Counted from the first letter of the stretch, positions 18,557 to 27,764 are shown. The stretch is 64,000 nucleotides of DNA from FEN-1219 sp039933105 (GCA_039933105.1 JBDTOT010000002.1:124001-188000), one strand, 5' to 3'. Notes: a model not told the origin generated them from the sequence alone. Made by a program: numbers and translations.

Positions 18557-19858
18557 TTAGAGAATGTAGCGGCTCAAGTCTTCGTTCTGCACCAGCGTGC
18601 CCAGGTGCGCATCGACGTATGCGGCGTCGATCACGACGCCCTGGCCGCCGCGGTCGGCGGCTTCGAACGACACGGTCTCGAGCAGCCGCTCGAGCACGGT
18701 ATGCAGGCGCCGGGCGCCGATGTTCTCGCTGCGGTCGTTGACCTGGAACGCGACTTCGGCGAGGCGACGTACGCCGCTCGGCTCGAACGTGATGTCGAAG
18801 CGTTCTGTCGCAAGCAAACTCTTGTACTGCTCCGTCAGGGACGCCGACGGTTCGGTGAGGATCCGCACGAACTCGTCGACTCCGAGCGCGGTGAGCTCCA
18901 CGCGAATCGGAAACCGGCCCTGCAACTCCGGAATCAGATCGGACGGCTTCGCGACGCTGAACGCGCCCGACGCGATGAAGAGAATGTGGTCGGTGCGCAC
19001 CATGCCGTATTTCGTGCTGACCGTGCTGCCTTCGACGAGCGGCAGTAGGTCGCGCTGCACGCCTTCCCTCGAGACATCGGCGCCGTGCATCTCCGCGCGC
19101 CGCGCGATCTTGTCTATTTCGTCGATGAACACGATGCCGTGCTCCTCGACCGCGCGCACGGCCTGCGACTTCACGTCCTCTTGATTGATGAGCTTGCTGG
19201 CTTCGTCGTCCTTGAGCTGCTTCAGCGCGTCATTGACCTTCAGCTTGCGGCGCTTCGAACGGCCTTCACGCATATTCTGGAACATGCCCTGCAGCTGCTG
19301 CGTCATCTCTTCCATGCCGGGCGGCGCCATGATCTCGACACCGACCGCGGGCGCCACCACGTCCACTTCCACCTCGCGGTCGTCGAGGCTGCCTTCGCGC
19401 AGCATCTTGCGGAAGCGCTGGCGCGTCTCGCGGCCTTCTTCGCCGACCCCTGGCAGCAGCGCGTCGAGCAGGCGGTCCTCGGCCACATCCGCGGCGCGTT
19501 CTGCGACGCGTGTCATGGCGTCCTCGCGCGTGAGCTTCAACGCCATCTCGACGAGATCGCGAATGATCGAGTCGACGTCGCGGCCTACGTAGCCGACCTC
19601 GGTGAACTTCGTGGCTTCCACTTTGATGAACGGCGCGTGTGCGAGCTTCGCGAGGCGGCGCGCGATTTCGGTTTTGCCGACGCCCGTGGGGCCGATCATC
19701 AAAATGTTCTTCGGCGTGATCTCGCTGCGCAGCGGCTCCTTGACCTGCGCGCGCCGCCAACGGTTCCGCAACGCGATGGCAACAGCGCGCTTGGCGTCGT
19801 GCTGGCCGACGATGTGCTTGTCGAGCTCTTCGACGATCTCGCGCGGTGTCATGGACAT
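18557..19858 (-). CDS. hslU: HslU, ATPase subunit of the HslUV protease
   Basis: AAA+ unfoldase that feeds proteins into HslV, induced by heat shock in many bacteria. At 433 residues it is full length: TPREIVEELDKHIVGQ, Walker A GPTGVGKTEIARRLA, the pore motif GYVGRDV, the I-domain (about 110-240), Walker B IVFIDEIDK, sensor 1 ASGAF and the C-terminal RRLHTVLERLLE and EDLSRYIL tail that docks into HslV. It starts 4 nt after hslV. Confidence 0.97.
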   Translation of the reverse strand: MSMTPREIVEELDKHIVGQHDAKRAVAIALRNRWRRAQVKEPLRSEITPKNILMIGPTGVGKTEIARRLAKLAHAPFIKVEATKFTEVGYVGRDVDSIIRDLVEMALKLTREDAMTRVAERAADVAEDRLLDALLPGVGEEGRETRQRFRKMLREGSLDDREVEVDVVAPAVGVEIMAPPGMEEMTQQLQGMFQNMREGRSKRRKLKVNDALKQLKDDEASKLINQEDVKSQAVRAVEEHGIVFIDEIDKIARRAEMHGADVSREGVQRDLLPLVEGSTVSTKYGMVRTDHILFIASGAFSVAKPSDLIPELQGRFPIRVELTALGVDEFVRILTEPSASLTEQYKSLLATERFDITFEPSGVRRLAEVAFQVNDRSENIGARRLHTVLERLLETVSFEAADRGGQGVVIDAAYVDAHLGTLVQNEDLSRYIL

Positions 19859-19862
19859 CGGG

Positions 19863-20393
19863 CTATAGCTCTTCGATCGTCAGCGACTTGTTCGTGTAGA
19901 TGCAGATCGAGCCGGCAATCGTGAGTGCTTTTTCAACAATCGCGCGTGCATCGAGCGCAGTGTTCTCGAGCAGCGCCTGGGCCGCGGCTTGCGCATAAGC
20001 GCCGCCGGACCCGATCGCGAGCACGTCCTGCTCGGGCTCGATGACGTCGCCGGTGCCGGATACCAGCAACGAGTTGTGCGCATCCGCCACGATGAGCACC
20101 GCTTCGAGCCGGCGCAGCATGCGGTCCGTGCGCCAATCTTTTGCGAGCTCGATCGCTGCGCGCATCAGGTTGCCGTGCTTCGTGAGCTTGGCTTCGAAGT
20201 ATTCGAACAGCGCGAACGCGTCCGCTGCTCCGCCGGCGAAGCCCGCGAGCACTTTGCCGTCGGCGAGGCGCCGGACTTTACGCGCGTTGCCCTTCATGAC
20301 CTGATTGCCGAGTGTGACCTGGCCGTCGCCGCCGAGCGCGACGCGGCCGTTGCGGCGCACACAAACGATAGTGGTGGCGTGGATTTTTTCCAT
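19863..20393 (-). CDS. hslV: HslV, peptidase subunit of the HslUV protease
   Basis: Threonine peptidase forming the double-hexamer core. The sequence MEKIHATTIVCVRR places the catalytic Thr at residue 7-8; the propeptide is removed to expose TTIV. Other conserved parts are GGDGQVTLGN, KVRRL, GFAGGAADAFALFE and AIGSGGAYAQAAA. It has 176 residues from the ATG at 20393; a start 9 nt upstream would only lengthen the propeptide. It is first in hslV-hslU-DUF971. Confidence 0.97.
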   Translation of the reverse strand: MEKIHATTIVCVRRNGRVALGGDGQVTLGNQVMKGNARKVRRLADGKVLAGFAGGAADAFALFEYFEAKLTKHGNLMRAAIELAKDWRTDRMLRRLEAVLIVADAHNSLLVSGTGDVIEPEQDVLAIGSGGAYAQAAAQALLENTALDARAIVEKALTIAGSICIYTNKSLTIEEL

Positions 20394-20436
20394 GCGTCTC
20401 AAACCCTAGGATGCGGCGCAGTGGCGCCGCGGTGGC

Positions 20437-21333
20437 TCATTCCGAGCGGCGGCGCGCGCGTGGGTGCGCCTGATCGTAGACCTGAGCCAGATGCTGGAAG
20501 TCGAGGTGAGTGTAGATCTGCGTGGTCGACAGGCTCGCGTGCCCGAGCATCTCTTGAACGGCGCGCAGGTCCCGGCTCGATTCCAGGACATGCGTGGCGA
20601 ACGAATGCCGCAGCATGTGGGGGTGCACACCCGTAGGTGCGCCCTGGCGGCGCGCCCACTCGTTCACGCGTTGCTGCACGGTGCGCGGACTCACGCGCGT
20701 GCCGCGCTGCGATAGGAACATTGCGAGCTCGCCGGGGCGCGCTAACTCGGAGCGCACGGCGAGCCAGTCTCTGAGCGCCGCGAGCGCCTGCTTGCCGACG
20801 GGCACGATGCGTGCCTTCGACCCCTTACCGACGACGCGTACCGTACGATCCGCCGTATCGATGTCGCCGAGATTCAGGCCCACGAGCTCGGCGAGCCGTA
20901 GCCCGGACGAATAGAAGATCTCGAGCATCGCGCGATCGCGCAGCGTCAGCGGATCGTCGCCGCTGATCGCGAGCAGGCTCGCCACTTGATCCGCGTCGAG
21001 GGTAGCGGGCAAGCGACGCGGAGGTTTCGGCGCCTGCACATGCACGCCGGCATTCGCTTTCACGACGCCGACCTCGATGAGGTAATTCAAGAACGTGCGC
21101 ACAGCCGACAGCCGGCGCGCGACGCTGCGCGCACCGAGGCCCTTACGGTGACTCTCGGCTGCGAAGCGCCGCACAGCGTGTGAATCGAGCGCGGGCAGTT
21201 GCGCGATATTTTCGCGCGCACAGAAGTCGAACAACGCCTTCAGGTCGCGCGTGTAAGCCGTCACGGTATGCGGCGACAGCCTCCGCTCGGTGGAGAGCCG
21301 CTTCAAGAACGCGGCCAGCTCTTGCTCCCCCAC
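20437..21333 (-). CDS. xerC: Tyrosine recombinase XerC
   Basis: Site-specific recombinase that resolves chromosome dimers at dif together with XerD. The 298 residues comprise the SAM-like core-binding domain (1-90, LSPHTVTAYTRDL) and the catalytic domain with Arg in SSGLRLAELVGL, Lys in GKGSKARIVPVG, H-x-x-R in HMLRHSFATH, GHASLSTTQIYTH and the nucleophile Tyr in that last block. The position after dapF and the DUF484 gene is the classic dapF-yigA-xerC arrangement, which rules out a phage integrase. GTG start at 21333, 1 nt from the upstream stop. Confidence 0.95.
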   Translation of the reverse strand: MGEQELAAFLKRLSTERRLSPHTVTAYTRDLKALFDFCARENIAQLPALDSHAVRRFAAESHRKGLGARSVARRLSAVRTFLNYLIEVGVVKANAGVHVQAPKPPRRLPATLDADQVASLLAISGDDPLTLRDRAMLEIFYSSGLRLAELVGLNLGDIDTADRTVRVVGKGSKARIVPVGKQALAALRDWLAVRSELARPGELAMFLSQRGTRVSPRTVQQRVNEWARRQGAPTGVHPHMLRHSFATHVLESSRDLRAVQEMLGHASLSTTQIYTHLDFQHLAQVYDQAHPRARRRSE

Positions 21334-21334
21334 G

Positions 21335-22051
21335 CTACAGATGCTCGCGCGACAGGCTAACGGCTAGCAGCTCGCCGAGACGAGCGAGGAAATCCATGCG
21401 CTTGCCCGGGTGAAAGTGATCTGCGTCGCGGCTACCGATGATCAAAAATCCGAGGCCGGACTCGGCGCCAAGCGGCACGAATGCCGCCGAGCTCACGAGG
21501 TCGGCATCGCGATCGAACACGTTCTTCTGACGATCGCGTAAGGGGCCGCAACGCGGCTTGGCCGCGCGGAGAAACGCCGCGAACGGCCGCACGTCGGCAT
21601 CATCCAGTGCGAGCCGCTTTACGAAGCCTTCGCGCGTCGCCGCGGCAGGCGCACTCGGGAACAGAACGAGCACCGCGCGTTCCGCGCCGAAATCCTCGCG
21701 CAAGCTGGTCTCGAGCTGCTCGAGCCTGGCGGGCAGGCTCGACGCGCGCATGAGCTTCAGCGCGAGTTGATGAATCTTCTCGACGAGTGCGTCGTTTTGC
21801 TTGGCGACAGAGACGAGATCCTTGAACTGCCGTTCGAGCTGGGAATTGCGCGTGCGGAGCACGGCGACCTGGCGCTCGACGAGTGAAATCGCAGCACCGC
21901 CCGTGCGGTGTGGCAGCTTCAGAGACAATAGCAGCAACGGATGACGCTCGAAGAACTCTGGGTTGCTCTTCAAATACTCCGCAATCGAATCGTCAGCGAA
22001 TGTGTCGCCTGGGGGCGTTCCGACTGCGGCGCCGACATGCTGTTGACTCAT
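21335..22051 (-). CDS. DUF484 (YigA-like) family protein
   Basis: A 238-residue GAF-like protein: AEYLKSNPEFFERHPLLLLSLKLPH, a coiled coil near 50-90 (RQVAVLRTRNSQLERQFKDLV), then a GAF-like fold ending GLGFLIIGSRDADHFHPGKRMDFLARL. The biochemical role is unknown; the family sits almost invariably between dapF and xerC. ATG at 22051 overlaps the dapF stop by 4 nt and its own stop is 1 nt from xerC. Confidence 0.9.
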   Translation of the reverse strand: MSQQHVGAAVGTPPGDTFADDSIAEYLKSNPEFFERHPLLLLSLKLPHRTGGAAISLVERQVAVLRTRNSQLERQFKDLVSVAKQNDALVEKIHQLALKLMRASSLPARLEQLETSLREDFGAERAVLVLFPSAPAAATREGFVKRLALDDADVRPFAAFLRAAKPRCGPLRDRQKNVFDRDADLVSSAAFVPLGAESGLGFLIIGSRDADHFHPGKRMDFLARLGELLAVSLSREHL

Positions 22052-22869
22052 AGCTCGATATATCCCTCGTATACGGCCGTAGTAGCGCCAGTTTGCCACA
22101 GTGGCGAGCCTGGTCCAGGCCAGCTGACGGTCAGGTCACCGCCGGGCAGGCTCACGACGACGTCCGGGCACAGCTGACCCCATCGACGTCCGACGGCGAC
22201 CGCCGCGGCCGCGCCGGTACCGCACGCGAGCGTCTCGCCGGCGCCTCGTTCATACACGCGTAGCCGGATATGCCGCTCGCTTTCGACCTGCATGAACCCG
22301 ACGTTGACGCTTTGCGGGAAACTCGGGTGACGCTGAAACTCGGGGCCGAGCGTGCCGACCGGAGCCGTCTCGACGGACTCGACGGGAATCACGACGTGCG
22401 GATTGCCCATCGACACGGCACCGAATTCGGCCGTGTGACCGCCCACATCGAGCAGGTAGCCATCGAGCTCAGCGGGGGCCAGGAACGGCAGCGCCGCGGG
22501 CCGGAAGTCGGGTACACCGAGATCCACGCTCGCGCGATCGGCCGAAAGCACCTTCGCCGCCACGGCGCCGGCGGGGCTCACGAGCGTGAGCTCACTGCCA
22601 AACCGCGGCGCCAGCAGCGCCGCTACACAGCGCACGCCGTTGCCGCACTGCTGGACCTCGCCGCCGTCGGCGTTGAACACGCGGTAGCTCGCGTCCCCGG
22701 ACGCGGGCGGTTCGCTCTCAATCAGCATGAGCTGATCGAACCCGACGCCACGGCGGCGGTCGCCCCAACGCCGCACGAGGTCAGGCGAGGGCGGCGGACG
22801 CCCCTTCGGCCACTCCACGACCATGATGTCGTTGCCGAGGCCGTTCATCTTGGTGAACGCGAGCTTCAT
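22048..22869 (-). CDS. dapF: Diaminopimelate epimerase
   Basis: Interconverts LL- and meso-diaminopimelate for lysine and peptidoglycan. The 273 residues contain both catalytic-cysteine motifs, NADGGEVQQCGNGVRC (about 70) and GAGETLACGTGA (about 215), plus FTKMNGLGND at the start and SMGNPHVV. ATG at 22869 is taken because KLAFTKMNGLGND is the family N-terminus; a start 12 nt upstream is possible. It begins the dapF-DUF484-xerC run and is divergent from ubiD (about 95 nt between). Confidence 0.96.
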   Translation of the reverse strand: MKLAFTKMNGLGNDIMVVEWPKGRPPPSPDLVRRWGDRRRGVGFDQLMLIESEPPASGDASYRVFNADGGEVQQCGNGVRCVAALLAPRFGSELTLVSPAGAVAAKVLSADRASVDLGVPDFRPAALPFLAPAELDGYLLDVGGHTAEFGAVSMGNPHVVIPVESVETAPVGTLGPEFQRHPSFPQSVNVGFMQVESERHIRLRVYERGAGETLACGTGAAAAVAVGRRWGQLCPDVVVSLPGGDLTVSWPGPGSPLWQTGATTAVYEGYIEL

Positions 22870-22963
22870 GGCGATTGGCAATGCACTTGCGCGGAGATTA
22901 ATGTCGCGGCCAGCTGCCGCATTCTATGCATGTCGGGGCGAATTCAGTCAGAGGCAAATTATA

Positions 22964-24454
22964 GTGGATTCCATCTGGTCGAAACCGCCCCGCGTGTTCC
23001 GCGACCTGCGCGAGTTCTTGGCGCATCTGGAAACGCGCGGCGAGCTCACGACGATTACCGCGCCCGTGAGCCCGGTGCTCGAAATCACCGAGATCTCGCG
23101 ACGCGTGCTCGCCAAGCGCGGCCCTGCCCTCATGTTCACGAACGCGAGCCCGCGCGGCGTCCGCGTGCTCACCAACCTGTTCGGCACCGAGGAGCGGGTG
23201 GCCGCCGCCATTGGCGCGGACAGCCGCGATGCGCTGACGGAACTCGGCAAGCTGCTCGCCGCACTGCGGGCGCCACAACCGCCGCGCAGCATCGCCGAAG
23301 CCTGGCGCTCTCTGCCGCTACTCAAGGAAATCCTGAACATGGCGCCGCGCACCATCCGCGGCGCGCCATGCCAGGAGGAAGTGCTCGAAGGCGACGCCGT
23401 GGATCTTTCGGCATGGCCCATCCAGACCTGCTGGCCGGACGACGTGGGGCCGCTGATCACCTGGGGCCTCACGACCACGCGCGGGCCGCTGCATGACCGG
23501 CAGAACCTCGGGATCTACCGCCAGCAGGTCATCGACCGCAACCGAATCATCATGCGCTGGCTGCCCCATCGCGGCGGCGCGACGGACTACCGTGCGTTCC
23601 GCGAGCGCCACCCCGGCGAACGATTTCCCGTGGCCGTGAGCCTGGGCGCAGACCCGGCCACGATCCTGGCCGCGGTCACGCCGATCCCAAATACACTCTC
23701 CGAGTACGCGTTCGCCGGCCTGTTGCGAGGCCAACGCTCCGAGGTCGTGAAATGCTTGGGCTCCGACCTCGTCGTGCCGGCTAACGCCGAGATCACGCTC
23801 GAAGGCTACATCGTGCCCGGCGACGAAGCGGCCGAGGGGCCTTTCGGCGACCACACGGGGTACTACAACGAGGTCGAGCGCTTCCCGGTTATGACGGTCG
23901 AGCGCATCACCCACCGCAAGAACCCGATCTATCACACGACCTATACGGGACGGCCGCCTGATGAGCCGGCGATTTTAGGACTCGCCCTGAACGACGTGTT
24001 CGTGCCGATCCTGAAGACGCAGTTCCCGGAGATCGTCGACTTTTACCTGCCGAGCGAGGCGTGTTCGTACCGCGTCGCAGTCGTCAGCATAAAAAAGGAG
24101 TATCCGGGTCACGCAAAACGACTGATGTTCGGCATCTGGTCGTACCTGCGGCAGTTCATGTACACGAAGATCGTGATCGTCGTGGACGACGATATTGACG
24201 CGCGCAACTGGGCCGACGTGATCTGGGCCATCTCGACGCGCGTCGATCCGCAGCGCGACAGCACGTTTATCGAGCGTACGCCGATCGACTACCTCGACTT
24301 CGCCTCTCCGATCGCGGGACTTGGCTCGAAACTCGGCATCGATGCCACTACGAAGTGGCCGGGCGAGGTCGATCGCGTGTGGGGCCGGCCGATTTCCATG
24401 CGGCCCGACGTCGTCGCCCGCGTCGACGAGTTATGGGGGCAACTAGGCCTCTGA
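22964..24454 (+). CDS. ubiD: UbiD, 4-hydroxy-3-polyprenylbenzoate decarboxylase
   Basis: Prenylated-FMN dependent decarboxylation in ubiquinone synthesis. GTG at 22964, with GAGG 9 nt upstream, gives 496 residues, the usual UbiD length, and the expected opening FRDLREFLAHLETRGELTTI. Further motifs are GPALMFTNAS, a prFMN-binding region LGIYRQQVIDRNRIIMRW, the catalytic E-R-E neighbourhood at GPFGDHTGYYNEVERFPVM, and the metal-binding YTGRPPDEPAILG. The partner prenyltransferase ubiX is not in the window. Confidence 0.95.
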   Translation: MDSIWSKPPRVFRDLREFLAHLETRGELTTITAPVSPVLEITEISRRVLAKRGPALMFTNASPRGVRVLTNLFGTEERVAAAIGADSRDALTELGKLLAALRAPQPPRSIAEAWRSLPLLKEILNMAPRTIRGAPCQEEVLEGDAVDLSAWPIQTCWPDDVGPLITWGLTTTRGPLHDRQNLGIYRQQVIDRNRIIMRWLPHRGGATDYRAFRERHPGERFPVAVSLGADPATILAAVTPIPNTLSEYAFAGLLRGQRSEVVKCLGSDLVVPANAEITLEGYIVPGDEAAEGPFGDHTGYYNEVERFPVMTVERITHRKNPIYHTTYTGRPPDEPAILGLALNDVFVPILKTQFPEIVDFYLPSEACSYRVAVVSIKKEYPGHAKRLMFGIWSYLRQFMYTKIVIVVDDDIDARNWADVIWAISTRVDPQRDSTFIERTPIDYLDFASPIAGLGSKLGIDATTKWPGEVDRVWGRPISMRPDVVARVDELWGQLGL

Positions 24455-24553
24455 CCGCCCGTGCGCGTTGGAGATTTGTCATAAGCCTGCTACCTTATGA
24501 GCATCCATCTCGCCATCGAATAACAACGATCTCGTCCCCCCCCCGGAGAGCCC

Positions 24554-25198
24554 ATGCGACACATCTTGGTGACTAACGCCAAAGGCGGCTGTGGCAAAAG
24601 CACAATCGCGACGAGCCTCGCGGCCTATTTCGCTTCGGAAGGCTATGCGACGGCGCTCGTCGACTACGATCCGCAAGCCTCGGCGTTGAGCTGGCTTGCG
24701 CAACGACCCGAAGACTACGCGCCCATCACGGGTGTGCCGGGGTACGAGAGCGGTCTAAAGGGTGTCCCGCGTACGACGGAATACGTCGTCATCGACTCGC
24801 CAGCCGGTACGCGCGGCAAGGAACTGGCCGAGCTCGTCCGCAAGGCCGAGACGATTGTGGTCCCCGTCCTGCCGTCGCCGATCGACATCAAGGCCGCCGA
24901 GCGTTTCGTGGAGGAGCTGCTGGAGATCGGCAAGGTAGCCGACAAGAAGGCCAAGGCCGCCCTCGTCGCGAACCGCGTGAAAGAAAACACGTTGATCTTC
25001 GAGGAGCTCGACGGCGTGCTGTCGCGCTTGAAGGTCCCGTACGTCGCCAGTTTCCGCGAAGCGCAGAACTACATCCGTGCTTATCAGCGCGGACTCGGCA
25101 TCCACGAGCTGCCGCCCTATCTAGCGTGGCCGGATTGGGAGCAGTGGGATCCGTTGATCGAGTGGCTAGACTCGCGCCGCTCGCAGCCGAAGTCCTAA
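24554..25198 (+). CDS. ParA-family ATPase, orphan
   Basis: A 214-residue P-loop ATPase of the ParA/MinD/VirC1 type: deviant Walker A NAKGGCGKST, A' motif LVDYDPQASALSWLAQRP, Walker B VVIDSPAGT, and NRVKENTLIFEEL. SD GGAG 8-9 nt before ATG 24554. No parB-like gene or centromere-like repeat is adjacent, so chromosome or plasmid partition is not shown; such orphan ParAs often position protein cargo. It converges on the LytTR regulator gene, whose stop overlaps its own by 4 nt on the opposite strand. Confidence 0.85.
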   Translation: MRHILVTNAKGGCGKSTIATSLAAYFASEGYATALVDYDPQASALSWLAQRPEDYAPITGVPGYESGLKGVPRTTEYVVIDSPAGTRGKELAELVRKAETIVVPVLPSPIDIKAAERFVEELLEIGKVADKKAKAALVANRVKENTLIFEELDGVLSRLKVPYVASFREAQNYIRAYQRGLGIHELPPYLAWPDWEQWDPLIEWLDSRRSQPKS

Positions 25199-25941
25199 GC
25201 CTTCTGGAGGCGGCGGCGCAGCTCGGCGACTTGCCGGCGGCTGACCGCTAGCGGCTCGGCTTCGCCGCGTAGCCGCAGCGCATAGTTGTCCTCGCCGACT
25301 CGCTCGAGCGCTTCGATGTGAGCGATGGCAACCAGCACGCTGCGATGCGCGCGGGCGAAGTCGCGCGCAAACTCCTCCTCGAGTTGCTTCAGCGGCTCAT
25401 CGAGCAAATCCTCGCCCCCCGTGTGCCGCACGGTGACGTATTTCTGATCCGCCTCGAAGTAGCGAATGCTCTTCAGGGGAATCAGCTTCAGCTCGTCGCG
25501 CACACGCACGGCCACGTGTTGACGCGCCGCGATCGGTTGTTCGGGCGTGTTCAATCGATGTAATTGCGCCGCGCTCAAGCGCGATGCGTGCTTTAAGGCT
25601 ACTTCGAGCCGCTCACGACGAACGGGCTTCAGCAAGTAACCCACCGCCTGCGCCTCGAACGCTTCGAGCGCGTACTCGTCGTAAGCGGTTGTAAAGACGA
25701 TGGCGGGCGGGCTTTCGAGCGCGCCCAAGTGGCGGGCGACTTCGATGCCCGTCATGCCCGGCATGCGGATGTCGAGCAACACGACTGCCGGATCCAGCTT
25801 GTGGACGAGCGCGAGTGCGTCCGGGCCGTTCGCACACACGCCCGCTACCGCGCAGCCCGGCACCTCGCTGACGAGCCGTTGCAGCCGCTCGCGAGCCGGT
25901 AGCTCGTCGTCGACGATCAGCACGCTCAGCCCCGCGCTCAT
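25195..25941 (-). CDS. LytTR-type response regulator (AlgR/LytR family)
   Basis: A 248-residue regulator. The receiver domain (1-120) has LIVDDELPARERL, phosphoacceptor Asp in VVLLDIRMPGMTG, Thr in FTTAYDE and Lys in LLKPVRRERL. The LytTR DNA-binding domain (about 145-245) shows YFEADQKYVTVRH, ARAHRSVLVAIAHIEAL and EPLAVSRRQVAELR. Its start overlaps the stop of the upstream LytS-type kinase by 4 nt, so the two form a cognate pair. Regulated promoters are not known. Confidence 0.93.
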   Translation of the reverse strand: MSAGLSVLIVDDELPARERLQRLVSEVPGCAVAGVCANGPDALALVHKLDPAVVLLDIRMPGMTGIEVARHLGALESPPAIVFTTAYDEYALEAFEAQAVGYLLKPVRRERLEVALKHASRLSAAQLHRLNTPEQPIAARQHVAVRVRDELKLIPLKSIRYFEADQKYVTVRHTGGEDLLDEPLKQLEEEFARDFARAHRSVLVAIAHIEALERVGEDNYALRLRGEAEPLAVSRRQVAELRRRLQKA

Positions 25942-27092
25942 TCGGAGAACGGAAAGCGGATCGTGACGCGGTATTGTTCGGGCTGCTGCTCGACATTGAG
26001 CGAACCGCGGGCGCCGTATGCGAGCGCCAAGCGCTGCCGAATGTTGTCGAGTGCCAGCCGGTTACCGGACCGTTCGCTCACCGCGCCGTCGAGCGCCACA
26101 GGGTTTGTAACGACGATCTCGATCTCGCCGTTCACGACGCGCCCCGCGACCGTCACCGTGCCGCCGTCCGGCAGCGGCTCGATACCGTGGTAGATCGCGT
26201 TCTCCAGCAGCGGCTGCACCGTGAGGCCGGGCACGAGCGCGCGCATCGGCAGCTCGGCCACATTCCAGGTCACCTTTAGCCGGTCGCCGAGACGCAGCAC
26301 TTCGATGCGCTGATAGATGCGAGTGAGTTCAAGCTCTTCCTTCAGGCGGAGTGGACTATGCGAATCACGTAGCGTGGCGCGGAACAGATCTGCGAGATCC
26401 TCCACCGCTTCTTCCGCGCGAGCGGGATCGCTGCGCGTGAGGGCCGCGATGGTATTCATGCTGTTGAACAGGAAGTGCGGCCGAATGCGCGCTTGTAGCG
26501 CCTGTATGCGCGAACGCGCTTCGGCGTGGACATGCGTGTGCCATTGGTGCGTAACGAAGAAGTAGCGCAGCAGCAGTGCCGTGACGATCACGCAGATGCC
26601 GATATTGCGCAGTAGGAAAGGCCAGCTCGCGCTCGGCGCGAGCACGGCACCTACCGTGGCGTAGTCGAACCCCGTTTCGAACCACAGTGCGAGCTCGGAG
26701 ATCACTGCCGTGTTCACGGCCAGCAGACCGAACACCGCGAGCGAGCTGCGCGCGACGGAGAGTCGTTTCAACCCGCGACGCGCGTAGCACAGCACCGCCG
26801 CGCTCGTAAGCCCGAGCCACTGCAGGAACATCGACACGCGCGCGAGCTCCGTCAGAAAGTCGGCCGTGGGGCGCGCAAGGCTCAACGTGACGGCGAGAAG
26901 CTCCGCGACGAGAACCACGGCGAACACCATTCGCGTGGCACAGAAATCCGGAATGAAGAAGTCGTCGTCGGACGCATCGAGCCGGCTCACCGCCGGCGCC
27001 ATGCCGACAGTGTCTGGCGGGGAAGTATCGGCGGGAGGCGCTAGCGGCTGCAGCGCCGAGGCTGCGCGCTCAGCCGCACCAGTCTTTGACAT
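25938..27092 (-). CDS. LytS/YpdA-type membrane histidine kinase
   Basis: A 384-residue kinase with four hydrophobic segments at about 50-200, then the His_kinase domain with ARIRPHFLFNSMNTIAAL (phosphoacceptor His) and ATPase motifs VQPLLENAIYHGIEP (N box) and GNRLALDNIRQRLALAYG. The ATG at 27092 (MSKTGAAE) lies inside the last codons of the upstream DUF4124 gene, a 23-nt overlap. The frame is open further upstream, but only as the basic, low-complexity antisense/offset reading of that gene. It pairs with the LytTR regulator downstream. Confidence 0.92.
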   Translation of the reverse strand: MSKTGAAERAASALQPLAPPADTSPPDTVGMAPAVSRLDASDDDFFIPDFCATRMVFAVVLVAELLAVTLSLARPTADFLTELARVSMFLQWLGLTSAAVLCYARRGLKRLSVARSSLAVFGLLAVNTAVISELALWFETGFDYATVGAVLAPSASWPFLLRNIGICVIVTALLLRYFFVTHQWHTHVHAEARSRIQALQARIRPHFLFNSMNTIAALTRSDPARAEEAVEDLADLFRATLRDSHSPLRLKEELELTRIYQRIEVLRLGDRLKVTWNVAELPMRALVPGLTVQPLLENAIYHGIEPLPDGGTVTVAGRVVNGEIEIVVTNPVALDGAVSERSGNRLALDNIRQRLALAYGARGSLNVEQQPEQYRVTIRFPFSE

Positions 27093-27543
27093 CCTGCGCC
27101 GCCTTGGCTCTAGCTTCAGCGACCGCTTTGTCGTCCAGATATTCGCGCTCGCCCTTCTCGTTGGTCTTGAAGAGGCGACGCGAGACCTCGTAGCGCGACT
27201 CGCGTTCTTTCGCGATGTCGCAGTTCTTCTGCCGTTTTTCGCGCAGCTCGGCGGCATTTGGCCCGGCAGGCAACGCAGCAGGCGGCGTCGCGGCCTCGGG
27301 CGCCCCTTCGGGACGGCGAGGACCGGCGGGGGCGTCCTGAGCGCCGGGGCGCGTGCGCGCGGGCGTCGCCTGTGCACCACCGTTACGTGGGGCTTGCACG
27401 GTAGGAACGAATTCGGAGTTTTCGCTGGTCGGCCGGTCGCTGTAGGTGACGGTGCCGTCGGCGCTCTTCGATCGATACACCTCGGCACCCTGCGCCGCCG
27501 CCGCGACCAACGCTAACACCACCAGGTACCGAGCTATCTGCAC
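27070..27543 (-). CDS. DUF4124 domain protein, secreted
   Basis: A 157-residue envelope protein. A signal peptide (IARYLVVLALVAAAAQGA) is followed by the DUF4124 core EVYRSKSADGTVTYSDRP, a Pro/Ala-rich linker and a charged helical tail with two cysteines ending KDWCG. DUF4124 proteins are periplasmic and poorly characterised. GTG at 27543 is chosen for GGAGA about 8 nt upstream and because the signal peptide begins there. It overlaps the kinase gene downstream by 23 nt, probably coupling their translation. Confidence 0.8.
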   Translation of the reverse strand: MQIARYLVVLALVAAAAQGAEVYRSKSADGTVTYSDRPTSENSEFVPTVQAPRNGGAQATPARTRPGAQDAPAGPRRPEGAPEAATPPAALPAGPNAAELREKRQKNCDIAKERESRYEVSRRLFKTNEKGEREYLDDKAVAEARAKAAQDVKDWCG

Positions 27544-27696
27544 GTCAGTGATCTCCGCCGAAAGACGACCGTCTCGCACGAGTCTAGCAGCGCCTCGTTC
27601 AGGCCCGCGTGACTCATTTCCCCTTTTTGCACGCACAAAGAGCTACGCCTGTGTGGGGTATTAAGTCAAATCTTAGGCTGCGCCGGGACCAGGCGA

Positions 27697-27702
27697 TATG
27701 AT
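27697..27702 (+). promoter_or_regulatory. Possible -10 element for ubiK
   Basis: TATGAT at 27697-27702 lies 62 nt before the ubiK ATG in the 221-nt divergent gap (27544-27764). No good -35 hexamer is visible at 16-18 bp, so the assignment is weak. Nothing else is recognisable in this gap. Confidence 0.25.
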
Positions 27703-27764
27703 CCGAGTTTCTCGCCCGGTTCGCGAGAATCACAGCTGGCCCCAGGCCTGCGGAGGACGGTGCA

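Noticed and set aside
20437..21333. Possible phage or integron integrase
   Set aside because: The dapF-DUF484-xerC context, length and motifs identify XerC; no attachment site, repeats or mobile genes are nearby.
27093..27488. N-terminal extension of the LytS-type kinase to 516 residues
   Set aside because: The extra 132 residues are the offset reading of the DUF4124 gene (Arg/Pro-rich); the kinase N-terminus fits ATG 27092.
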